From: Butyrivibrio sp.
GTDB taxonomy: Bacteria; Bacillota; Clostridia; Lachnospirales; Lachnospiraceae
Reading direction: 5' to 3'
Assembly: GCA_016297265.1 (NCBI GenBank)
Contig: JAEDHB010000038.1
Span: 1-14,434 of the forward strand
Length of the DNA: 14,434 nucleotides
The position numbers and the translations under genes are program-made. This document shows, piece after piece, positions 1 to 5,554 of the stretch; positions within the stretch are counted from its first letter, which is position 1, and each line of letters begins with the position of its first letter. Below the pieces are notes generated by a model that searched no databases, had not been told where the DNA came from, and was given only the letters and a program-made list of their open reading frames with translations.

Positions 1-2
1 GT

Positions 3-10
3 TACCTCCA
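3..10 (-). promoter_or_regulatory. Ribosome binding site of a gene starting beyond the left edge
   Basis: The minus strand reads TGGAGGTA followed by AC and then the window ends. This is a near-perfect Shine-Dalgarno sequence placed so that a start codon would fall within a few bases outside the window. It suggests that the left-hand operon continues with another gene directly after the truncated macro-domain gene. The start codon itself cannot be seen. Confidence 0.45.
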
Positions 11-39
11 CATTCTTTTTTATTTTGAATGTCCGCAAA

Positions 40-61
40 ATCCGTCCTACATCGGTCCTAC
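40..61. repeat. 11-base tandem duplication at the macro-gene break
   Basis: On the plus strand ATCCGTCCTAC (40-50) is followed directly by ATCGGTCCTAC (51-61), two 11-base units differing at one base. It lies over the point where the macro-domain reading frame stops (codon at 47-49). Because 11 is not a multiple of three, gaining one unit would shift the frame. The repeat is seen directly; its role in the truncation is inference. Confidence 0.7.
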
Positions 62-292
62 AGTATGTATCACATAATCACATGGCAGATTATAGGCTTT
101 TGTTATCTTTGCTTCTCCAGTCTCACATCCGTTAAGTATCCTGCACTCTGCCAGAAGTTCCGGTCCTGCTGCTCTGTGAATTGCACCATCTACACCACCT
201 CCACCAAGAAGTGAATTGTTAGCTGCATTTACGATTGCCTGCACATCTGTTACTTTTGTTATGTCACCTTTTATCGTCTTAATCAAATACAT
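47..292 (-). pseudogene. Macro-domain (ADP-ribose-binding) protein, truncated to 81 residues
   Basis: Full-length relatives (macro-domain, O-acetyl-ADP-ribose deacetylase or ADP-ribosylglutamate hydrolase type) are about 170-180 residues and bind or remove ADP-ribose. Here the N-terminal half is well conserved: KGDIT (residues 8-12), the AIVNAANNSLLGGGGVDGAIH stretch (about 19-39) that forms the ADP-ribose pocket, and DYVIHTVGP (72-80). The frame then hits TAG at 47-49, with further in-frame stops behind it. The C-terminal half, including the usual second phosphate-binding glycine loop, is missing. The start is ATG at 292, with AGG eight bases upstream; a longer frame up to 406 has no homology and overlaps yccF. 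It lies 20 bases after yccF in the same operon. It is probably non-functional or a half-domain. The break is within about 60 bases of the window edge, so an assembly-end error is possible. Confidence 0.75.
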
Positions 293-312
293 CTTTCTTA
301 CCTGCCTGTTTA

Positions 313-672
313 TTATATTACCTCTGCCCCAAATGGCATCAGAGACAATTTTGCAATTTTGAAAAACTGCTTTCCGAAAGGAATTCCGATAATTGTTATA
401 CAACATATCAGACCTACCACAGCATTTCCAACTGCCATAGGAATTCCTGATACAATCAGCCAGATAATATTTGCAATTAAGCTAACTGCACCGCCGCCAT
501 ATACCACTTCTTTTCCAAACGGAAAAAATGCCAAACCTGCAAACTTAAAGCACTGTAAGCCTATCGGTATTCCTATTATGGAAATACACCACAGGCAACC
601 TACCAAAACCCACGACAATCCACTCAACAATCCACCACATATAAACCAAAGTATGTTTCCTAATATACTCAT
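313..672 (-). CDS. yccF: YccF-family small integral membrane protein
   Basis: This is a 119-residue, very hydrophobic protein built from two related halves. Each half has a long hydrophobic stretch, then a GIP(I/F)G motif (IIGIPIG near residue 34, IIGIPFG near 94), then a (K)(F/I)A-L-xPFG-EV ending (PFGKEV near 51, PFGAEVI at the C-terminus). That internal duplication is the hallmark of the YccF domain, a membrane protein of unknown function. About four hydrophobic segments are visible. ATG at 672 has GAAGGA eight bases upstream and lies one base past the TGA stop of the preceding small gene, so the two are probably translationally coupled. It is part of the 3074-to-1 minus-strand operon. The biochemical role is unknown. 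Confidence 0.85.
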   Translation of the reverse strand: MSILGNILWFICGGLLSGLSWVLVGCLWCISIIGIPIGLQCFKFAGLAFFPFGKEVVYGGGAVSLIANIIWLIVSGIPMAVGNAVVGLICCITIIGIPFGKQFFKIAKLSLMPFGAEVI

Positions 673-673
673 A

Positions 674-892
674 TCAATAATCCTTCTCTATCTCTCCATC
701 TATTCCATACATTTTCTTGAATACATCAAGATCTGCCTGGTTCTTAATCAACATAACCTCGTCTATCTTACCTGTATGAATATTCTTAAATCCGGCAACC
801 TGCTCGCCATTACATATGCTCGCCTTGATTACTGGTTTCTTATTTTCTTTATCATATGTCTTTGTAACTATATTTTTCTTAAATAGTCCCAC
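674..892 (-). CDS. Conserved small protein, 72 residues, function unknown
   Basis: This is a short soluble protein rich in Lys and Asp/Glu. The core runs YDKENKKPVIKASICNGEQ, then VAGFKNIHTGKIDEVMLI and a C-terminal DLDVFKKMYGI. From memory, short Clostridia proteins with this 'PVI(K/R)ASICNGEQVAGF' core are common and are sometimes labelled aspartate dehydrogenase, a name I would not trust for a protein too small to hold a Rossmann fold. I chose GTG at 892 because AGAAGG lies eight bases upstream; the earlier GTG at 901 has no ribosome binding site. The gene overlaps the end of the YqxD-type gene by 14 bases and ends two bases before yccF. No function is proposed. Confidence 0.8.
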   Translation of the reverse strand: MGLFKKNIVTKTYDKENKKPVIKASICNGEQVAGFKNIHTGKIDEVMLIKNQADLDVFKKMYGIDGEIEKDY

Positions 893-1352
893 TCTGAGCA
901 CCTTCTTTTGACTTTGCTATCAGTATAAGTTTTTCAAAGGACTGTGCAAAGCGTACATCATCATCTTCTGTACGCTTTCTCGGTCCTTTCATATGATTCT
1001 TATGAGAGCTGCGCCTTACCTTCTTATTAAGATGTCGCTCCATAAGCATCTGATCTATGTTCTCATTCGTGTACCACTTACCGGATTGGTGAATAGCATA
1101 TGCACCTTTCCCAAGTGCCATAGCAGCGACACCATAATCCTGCGATACTACTACATCCCATTTATGACAAATGCTGATCAGTTTATAATCCACTGCATCT
1201 GCTCCTGCACTTACCACAATCACCTCGCTGTAATCAGAATACAAAATATGATTCGTATCACACAGCAATGTGGTGGAAATATTGTATTTCTCTGCTATTG
1301 TCTCGACAATGTCCACTACCGGACACGCATCCGCATCTACAAATATCTGCAT
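879..1352 (-). CDS. yqxD: YaiI/YqxD family (UPF0178, DUF188) protein
   Basis: The protein has 157 residues, the usual length for UPF0178. It opens with MQIFVDADACPV, the family signature with acidic residues at the N-terminus. VSAGADAVDYKLI (about residues 47-59), a VVSQDYGVAAMAL stretch (68-80) and a basic tail near GPRKRTEDD also fit. These conserved aspartates match the PIN/NYN-like nuclease fold the family is thought to share, but to my knowledge no enzyme activity is established. ATG at 1352 follows GAGGA by about four bases. It lies 21 bases after the VOC gene and its end overlaps the next small gene by 14 bases. Confidence 0.9.
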   Translation of the reverse strand: MQIFVDADACPVVDIVETIAEKYNISTTLLCDTNHILYSDYSEVIVVSAGADAVDYKLISICHKWDVVVSQDYGVAAMALGKGAYAIHQSGKWYTNENIDQMLMERHLNKKVRRSSHKNHMKGPRKRTEDDDVRFAQSFEKLILIAKSKEGAQSGTI

Positions 1353-1373
1353 TTTTCCTCAAATCCGCTTTCT

Positions 1374-1745
1374 TCAGTTGTAACTAACTGGTGTTCGTAC
1401 TTCTATAAGATTTCCTGATGGATCATAGAATCTTACAAGCTTCTGTCCACCTTCAAGTTCCATTAAATCCGTAACATAACTTACAACATACTTGCCAGAC
1501 TCCAGTTTTTCAATAATACCTTCTATGTCATTATCTTCAAAATAAAGTTCCGTCATATTATTATGTGGAGTTGTAGGTATTTTTGTACTGTCATACCATA
1601 CATCTACATCCTGTAATACAAGCCCCTCAGACATTATCACATTGCCTTCCATCCTTGTAATCACACGCAATCCAAACAATTCTTCATAAAAATCAATTGA
1701 TTCGTCAATATTATCAACAATAATCAATACATTTTTCAAACTCAT
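1374..1745 (-). CDS. VOC superfamily (glyoxalase/bleomycin-resistance fold) protein
   Basis: This is a 123-residue single-module VOC protein. It has an N-terminal beta strand, then IDESIDFYEELFGL (about residues 12-25), where FY and G are the classic conserved positions, and ends with VRFYDPSGNLIEV, the typical last strand that supplies a metal-binding glutamate. The histidine usually found in the first strand is replaced (SLKNVLIIVDN), so metal binding may be lost or altered. Substrate cannot be told from the sequence. I chose ATG at 1745 rather than the longer frame starting at 1784, because GGCAGGAG lies eight bases upstream and the ATG overlaps the TGA stop of the DUF4186 gene as ATGA, a typical coupling arrangement. 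Confidence 0.88.
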   Translation of the reverse strand: MSLKNVLIIVDNIDESIDFYEELFGLRVITRMEGNVIMSEGLVLQDVDVWYDSTKIPTTPHNNMTELYFEDNDIEGIIEKLESGKYVVSYVTDLMELEGGQKLVRFYDPSGNLIEVRTPVSYN

Positions 1746-2131
1746 ATTATATACTCCTGCCTCTCCATTTCTTTTTGAATCCATGTCATAATTACATCTA
1801 CAAGATAATCCTGCTGCACCTGACTTAGTTCCTTGCCCGGCTGCATTTTATGCCACTTTCGGATGCACTCCCTGCAGCATGTTGCTGTTGCGTGCTGGGC
1901 AATAAACACTGGATGTCCACGCATTGGTGTCTGTTTGCCATCATTTGCTATATATGCCGGAGCTTCCCTCTTTGCAATAAAGTCCGCAGCATACCTTTCA
2001 TTCTGGTGATTGATCTTTTCAACCACTTCATCCATCTGAGAAATGAGTGCTTTCACATACTCAGACTCTTCCGGAATCTGTTTCTTGACTTTATTCAGCT
2101 GTTCCAGAACTTCCTCATATAATCGTCGCAT
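1742..2131 (-). CDS. DUF4186 family protein with lineage-specific N-terminus
   Basis: The protein has 129 residues. The C-terminal two thirds carry the DUF4186 core: AADFIAKREAPA, NDGKQTPMRGHPVFIAQHA, then TATCCRECIRKWH and a final YLVDVIMTWIQ helix. His and Cys residues (H-x-A-T-A-T-C-C-x-x-C, then W-H) could form a small metal site; this is inference. Function of the family is unknown. Residues 1-45 form an acidic helical segment that differs from the N-terminus I remember for DUF4186. ATG at 2131 has AGAAGG eight bases upstream and lies within the end of the preceding gene (17-base overlap); its stop overlaps the VOC start. The tight overlaps on both sides indicate a single transcript. Confidence 0.85.
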   Translation of the reverse strand: MRRLYEEVLEQLNKVKKQIPEESEYVKALISQMDEVVEKINHQNERYAADFIAKREAPAYIANDGKQTPMRGHPVFIAQHATATCCRECIRKWHKMQPGKELSQVQQDYLVDVIMTWIQKEMERQEYII

Positions 2132-2597
2132 TCAATTCACCTTCTTCCTGCCCGTATAACGGCTCTTTCAATGGTCTTGCAGGTTGTCTGAATTGCTCCA
2201 TGTAATTATCAAATATTTCCAAATTAATTAGTACGGTTCCTCCTGTCCCCTCATTTATTTTATATGTGGCACCTGCTGCTCTAGCCAGCTCGATAAACCT
2301 ATGCCTTCCAATACTGTATATAATTGAAGCTTCTCCAATTCTCGCAAACTTTTTGATTATCTGCTTATTTGTTCCTGGCACTTTATATATGTGTTTCATA
2401 AACTCATCAAACCTTTCCTTTTTTACCAAATGTATACGTGTAAGCTTGTATAAAGAACTTGCAGCCTTAGCTATATATTCAGTTTCTTCAACACTAAATC
2501 CATATTCCTGAGCCACCTCTTCGACCCTTATGTATCTTTTTATTACCTCCCCACCGTGAAGATAAGCCCTAACATCCGGCTGTAATTGTGTTACCAT
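2115..2597 (-). CDS. Two-domain protein with DUF6462/excisionase-like repeats
   Basis: This 160-residue protein has two halves that each align with the 75-residue proteins encoded just upstream. Half one runs from IKRYIRVEEVAQEYGFSVEE through IAKAASSLYKL to RFDEFMKHIYKVP. Half two runs from KKFARIGEASIIYSIGRHRF through LARAAGATYKIN to INLEIFDNYMEQF. The shared pattern is [KR]-[FY]-x-R-x-x-E(G/A/V)-x-x-x-Y, then x(R/S)F..(L/I)A(K/R)xA.A.YK(I/L), then a hydrophobic strand and (F/L)(D/E).(Y/F).. . This resembles a short helix-turn-helix plus wing, as in excisionase or MerR-like proteins, and the family I recall as DUF6462; DNA binding is inferred. ATG at 2597 is preferred to GTG at 2606 because TAGGTG sits at proper spacing. 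It overlaps the DUF4186 gene by 17 bases. The C-terminal tail is Glu-rich. Confidence 0.8.
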   Translation of the reverse strand: MVTQLQPDVRAYLHGGEVIKRYIRVEEVAQEYGFSVEETEYIAKAASSLYKLTRIHLVKKERFDEFMKHIYKVPGTNKQIIKKFARIGEASIIYSIGRHRFIELARAAGATYKINEGTGGTVLINLEIFDNYMEQFRQPARPLKEPLYGQEEGELNATII

Positions 2598-2606
2598 CCT
2601 TTTCAC

Positions 2607-2834
2607 CTACTTATAAAATTCATCATCAACTATATGGAATGTCTCAATGTACTCATCAAATATTTTTAAATTGACAAGTACTAACTGACCTAACTTATAG
2701 ACTGCTTTGGCATCCTTAGCCATTTGCATAAACTTTGATACGCTCATATGATACATTTCTGCTCCTTCGCTATATCTTACAAACTTTGTATTACCATTCT
2801 TCTTAAATTCCTGATATGCCTTTGTGTGTTCCAT
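2607..2834 (-). CDS. DUF6462-like small HTH protein, second paralogue (75 aa)
   Basis: This protein is identical at 52 of 75 positions (my count, no gaps) to the one encoded at 2847-3074, so the pair arose by tandem duplication. It starts MEHTKAYQEFKK, followed by VRYSEGAEMYHMSVSKF, AKDAKAVYKLGQLVLVN, DEYIETF and a C-terminal acidic DDEFYK. The arrangement suggests a small winged helix or excisionase-like DNA-binding domain. I use ATG at 2834 rather than the GTG at 2843 because GAGG is eight bases from this ATG and the twin protein also begins MEHTKAY. The two genes are 12 bases apart and surely co-transcribed. Function is unknown; candidates are a transcription regulator or a recombination directionality factor, but no recombinase is in the window. 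Confidence 0.85.
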   Translation of the reverse strand: MEHTKAYQEFKKNGNTKFVRYSEGAEMYHMSVSKFMQMAKDAKAVYKLGQLVLVNLKIFDEYIETFHIVDDEFYK

Positions 2835-2846
2835 TATATTCACCTC

Positions 2847-3074
2847 TTATTTATAAAAATCATCATCTGCTATGTAAAATGTTTCAATATATGCATCCAA
2901 TTTATCCAGATTAACCAATACCATTCTATTAATCTTATATATAGCCTTTGCATCTTTTGCCAATTGCTGAAATTTTGACAAACTCATACTATACATCTCT
3001 GCTCCTTCTGGATATCTAACATATTTTTTACTATTCTGCTTTTTAAACTCCTTATAAGCTTTCGTGTGTTCCAT
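2847..3074 (-). CDS. DUF6462-like small HTH protein, first paralogue (75 aa)
   Basis: This is the first gene of the left-hand operon. It encodes MEHTKAYKEFKK, VRYPEGAEMYSMSLSKF, AKDAKAIYKINRMVLVNLD and DAYIETF, ending DDDFYK. The [F/Y]VRYxEGAExYxM...KFxxLAKDAxAxYKI pattern is what I remember for DUF6462, a family frequent in Clostridia and often near mobile elements; I could not check this. AAGGA lies eight bases before ATG at 3074, which I prefer to the in-frame ATG at 3083. The start is only 35 bases past the T-tract of a strong terminator hairpin, so expression would need read-through or a cryptic promoter within the hairpin. Confidence 0.85.
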   Translation of the reverse strand: MEHTKAYKEFKKQNSKKYVRYPEGAEMYSMSLSKFQQLAKDAKAIYKINRMVLVNLDKLDAYIETFYIADDDFYK

Positions 3075-3109
3075 ATTAACCATCCTTTCTAAAATTGATC
3101 TTATGACGC

Positions 3110-3151
3110 AAAAAAGAGGACACCTTCTAAATTTCTTTAGAAAATGTCCTC
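3110..3151 (-). terminator. Strong intrinsic terminator between lysS and the small-gene operon
   Basis: On the minus strand GAGGACA plus TT, then TTCTAAA, a GAAA tetraloop, TTTAGAA, GG and TGTCCTC form a 16-pair stem with two G-T wobbles at 3116-3151. A run of six T follows at 3115-3110. This is a textbook Rho-independent terminator oriented with the genes. It ends lysS transcription about 165 bases after the lysS stop, but also lies between a candidate promoter (3200-3228) and the first small gene, so it may act as a leader attenuator. Confidence 0.92.
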
Positions 3152-3199
3152 GAAAGTAATACTTTTTTAAATTTGGAACTAGGCAATCTAGTTATTAGC

Positions 3200-3228
3200 A
3201 TTTTACACGCTTTTTTTGACTATGCCAA
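3200..3228 (-). promoter_or_regulatory. Candidate sigma-A promoter for the small-gene operon
   Basis: The minus strand has TTGGCA (3228-3223), a 17-base spacer and TAAAAT (3205-3200), each one mismatch from consensus. Transcription would start near 3193 and pass through the terminator hairpin at 3151-3110 before reaching the first start codon. If real, the hairpin is part of the 5' leader of this operon. Confidence 0.5.
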
Positions 3229-3231
3229 AAA

Positions 3232-3264
3232 TTGGTCAAATCTTGGTCAAAACCCATTGACCAA
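3232..3264 (-). repeat. Triple TTGGTCAA element with alternative hairpins after lysS
   Basis: Plus-strand TTGGTCAA occurs at 3232-3239 and 3243-3250, and its exact inverse TTGACCAA at 3257-3264. The inverse arm can pair with either direct copy: a tight stem with a six-base loop, or a wider one whose 3' arm is followed on the minus strand by five T (3231-3227), like a weak terminator. It lies 52 bases after the lysS stop and just upstream of the candidate promoter. It could be a first lysS terminator or a protein-binding site. Confidence 0.6.
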
Positions 3265-3315
3265 CTATATATTTTATTACATCCAAATGCTGAAACCCTT
3301 GATTTTCCTGCATTC

Positions 3316-4920
3316 TTACTTATCAATAGACTTCATCGTCGGGAACAACAATACATCCCTTATCGCCGGGCTGTCTGTAAGCAGCATCACCAATCTGTCG
3401 ATTCCGTAACCGATACCGCCTGTAGGTGGCATACCGATTTCAAGCGCATTCAGGAAATCCTCATCCGTGTGCTCAGCCTCATCATCTCCGGCAGCAGCAG
3501 CTGCATCCTGGAGTGCAAAACGTTCTCTCTGATCTATTGGATCGTTAAGTTCTGAATATGCGTTGCACATCTCCCATCCGTTGATGAAAAGTTCAAAACG
3601 CTCAACCTTTTCAGGATCCGATGGTTTCTTCTTGGTGAGAGGAGAAATTGCGATTGGATGGTCCATAACAAATGTTGGCTGGATAAGTTCTTTTTCACAA
3701 TATTCCTCGAAGAAAAGATTGAGAATGTGTCCCTTGTTATGGCGCTCCTCAAACTCAATATTGTGCTCCTTAGCAAGAGCTTTTGCTTCCTCATCGGTCT
3801 TGACCTGGTCAAAGTCAATGCCGGCATACTTCTTAACGCAGTCGGTCATTGTGATGCGTTCAAAAGGTTTGCCAAAATCTATTTCAATTCCGTTGTATGT
3901 GAATTTGGTTGAACCGACCACCTTTTCTGCAAGATAGCGGAACATACTCTCTGTGAGCTCCATCATTCCGTTGTAGTCCGTGTATGCCTGATACAGTTCC
4001 ATCAGGGTAAATTCCGGATTGTGCCTTGTGTCAACACCTTCATTACGGAATACACGGCCAATTTCATATACTCTCTCAAGCCCGCCTACGATAAGTCTCT
4101 TCAGGTAGAGTTCCAGCGAAATACGCAATTTGACATCCTCGTCAAGGGCGTTGTAGTGAGTTTCAAAAGGTCTGGCCGCCGCTCCGCCCGGATTAGCAAC
4201 GAGCATTGGGGTCTCGACCTCCAGGAAATCACGGTCTGCAAGGAAATTACGGATTTCTTTGAGAATTTTTGATCTCTTAATAAAAGTATCCTTTACATCC
4301 TCGTTCATGATGAGGTCAACATATCTTTGACGGTATCTGGTGTCCGTATCTGTGAGTCCATGATATTTTTCAGGAAGAATCTGTAAGCTTTTGGTCAAAA
4401 GAATGATTTCCTCCGCATGGATTGAAATTTCGTTGGTTTTGGTGCGGAAGGCGTAGCCCTTAATGCCGTAGATATCGCCAATGTCCGATTTCTTAAAATC
4501 AGCATAAGCCTCCTCGCCAATTGCATCTCTCGCAACATAGACCTGAATCTTGCCGGTAAGGTCCTGAATATTGCAGAAGGATGCTTTTCCCATTACACGC
4601 TTAAAGAGCATTCTGCCGGCAATGGATACATGTATTGGAGCGGCATCCATGATTGCACGTCTCTCATTGTAATCGTCATTGAGGACCTGTTTTGCCTGTT
4701 CTTCGTCAAGTCCGTCCACATTGGCTGCCGGTCTTCCCGCGAGAAGCTCCGCTTCATGAGCTGTATACAGTGATTTTACCTCATCAGTATGATGTGTCTG
4801 ATCATATTTTGTAATCTCGAATGGATCAGCGCCTCTTTCCTGAAGGGCCTTCAATTTATCTCTTCTAACCTGCAATAAGGCATTAATGTCCTGTGTTTGT
4901 GAATTATTCTGTCCAGCCAA
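3316..4920 (-). CDS. lysS: Lysyl-tRNA synthetase, class II
   Basis: The enzyme charges tRNA-Lys with lysine using ATP in the cytoplasm. The 534-residue protein shows an N-terminal OB-fold anticodon-binding region (about residues 95-185), motif 1 around LEVETPML (233-240), motif 2 with GRVFRNEGVDTRHNPEFT (288-305) and motif 3 with GGIGYGIDRLVML (501-513). It is somewhat longer than the usual roughly 500 residues because of extra sequence around residues 45-92, ahead of the OB fold. No C-terminal extension is present. The start appears to be TTG at 4920: no in-frame ATG is available before residue 91, and AAAGGACGGA lies just upstream. The gene follows greA after 54 bases and probably shares its promoter. 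Transcription ends at the hairpins at 3264-3110. Confidence 0.97.
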   Translation of the reverse strand: MAGQNNSQTQDINALLQVRRDKLKALQERGADPFEITKYDQTHHTDEVKSLYTAHEAELLAGRPAANVDGLDEEQAKQVLNDDYNERRAIMDAAPIHVSIAGRMLFKRVMGKASFCNIQDLTGKIQVYVARDAIGEEAYADFKKSDIGDIYGIKGYAFRTKTNEISIHAEEIILLTKSLQILPEKYHGLTDTDTRYRQRYVDLIMNEDVKDTFIKRSKILKEIRNFLADRDFLEVETPMLVANPGGAAARPFETHYNALDEDVKLRISLELYLKRLIVGGLERVYEIGRVFRNEGVDTRHNPEFTLMELYQAYTDYNGMMELTESMFRYLAEKVVGSTKFTYNGIEIDFGKPFERITMTDCVKKYAGIDFDQVKTDEEAKALAKEHNIEFEERHNKGHILNLFFEEYCEKELIQPTFVMDHPIAISPLTKKKPSDPEKVERFELFINGWEMCNAYSELNDPIDQRERFALQDAAAAAGDDEAEHTDEDFLNALEIGMPPTGGIGYGIDRLVMLLTDSPAIRDVLLFPTMKSIDK

Positions 4921-4974
4921 AATAATTTTCCGTCCTTTCTTACATCCTTGTAGTATGTCGTTACAAAGGGAAAT

Positions 4975-5457
4975 CTAGTTCTTTGAAACCTTAAGAATCT
5001 TGTACTCAGAGATTCCGCCTGCAGGGGTTTCCACTGATACAACATCGCCGGTTCTTCTTCCGATAAGAGCTCTGCCGAGAGGTGATTCATTTGAAATTTT
5101 GTTTTCAAGGCTCTTTGCTTCTGCGGAACCGACAATTCTGAATTCGAGATCCTCGTCGAATTCAATATCATGCAGCTTAACTGATGAACCAAGATTGATT
5201 GTACCCTTCTTGGTTGTATCTTCGTCAGCAACCTCTGCATTTTTCAAAAGTTTTTCTATTTCCTCGATACGAGCCTCGATGTCCCTCTGCTCATCCTTTG
5301 CAGCATCGTATTCAGCATTCTCCGAAAGGTCTCCCTGTTCTCTAGCTTCTTTTATTTTCTGTGCGACTTCTTTTCTCTTAACCACCTTAAGTTCCTGAAG
5401 TTCATCCTCCAGTTTCTTAAGTCCTTCATAAGTCATTAAATTCTTCTTTTCAGCCAT
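4975..5457 (-). CDS. greA: Transcript cleavage factor GreA
   Basis: GreA rescues backtracked RNA polymerase by inserting a coiled coil in the secondary channel and stimulating cleavage of the nascent RNA. The 160-residue protein has the normal length and two-part structure: an N-terminal antiparallel coiled coil (about 10-75) whose tip carries GDLSENAEYDAAKDEQ (42-57), with the catalytic acidic pair Asp43 and Glu46, and a C-terminal FKBP-like domain (about 80-158) with SPLGRALIGRRTGDVV (125-140). ATG at 5457 has GAGG nine bases upstream. A promoter overlaps the 3' end of dusB. Pairing of greA with lysS is a common Firmicute arrangement. Confidence 0.97.
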   Translation of the reverse strand: MAEKKNLMTYEGLKKLEDELQELKVVKRKEVAQKIKEAREQGDLSENAEYDAAKDEQRDIEARIEEIEKLLKNAEVADEDTTKKGTINLGSSVKLHDIEFDEDLEFRIVGSAEAKSLENKISNESPLGRALIGRRTGDVVSVETPAGGISEYKILKVSKN

Positions 5458-5525
5458 TTAATTGCACCTCACGCTTAAAATATTTACGCTTACAGACAAA
5501 ACGAGCCAGTAAGCCATCATTTATA

Positions 5526-5554
5526 ATAATAAGTATAACAAAATCATTTGTCAA
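5526..5554 (-). promoter_or_regulatory. Sigma-A promoter of greA-lysS, overlapping the dusB stop
   Basis: On the minus strand TTGACA (5554-5549, perfect) is followed by 17 bases and TATTAT (5531-5526, one mismatch). The -35 box is formed by the last codons of dusB, just before its TGA stop. A leader of about 65 bases separates the predicted start from the greA ATG. Confidence 0.75.

Noticed and set aside
293..406. Upstream extension of the macro-domain frame to an ATG at 406
   Set aside because: The extra 38 residues lie within yccF, show no macro-domain similarity, and ATG at 292 has a well-spaced ribosome binding site.
359..886. Plus-strand open frame of 175 codons across yccF and the 72-residue gene, and many other plus-strand frames
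   Set aside because: They are antisense to well-supported minus-strand genes, have no good ribosome binding site and no recognisable protein motif; their length follows from codon bias of the opposite strand.
2115..3315. Integrated mobile element next to lysS
   Set aside because: The excisionase-like proteins suggest it, but there is no integrase, no tRNA gene, and no pair of attachment-like repeats in the window.
4921..5543. T-box or lysine riboswitch upstream of greA-lysS
   Set aside because: The leaders (54 bases before lysS, about 65 before greA) are too short for a T-box or an L box and lack the conserved T-box sequence.
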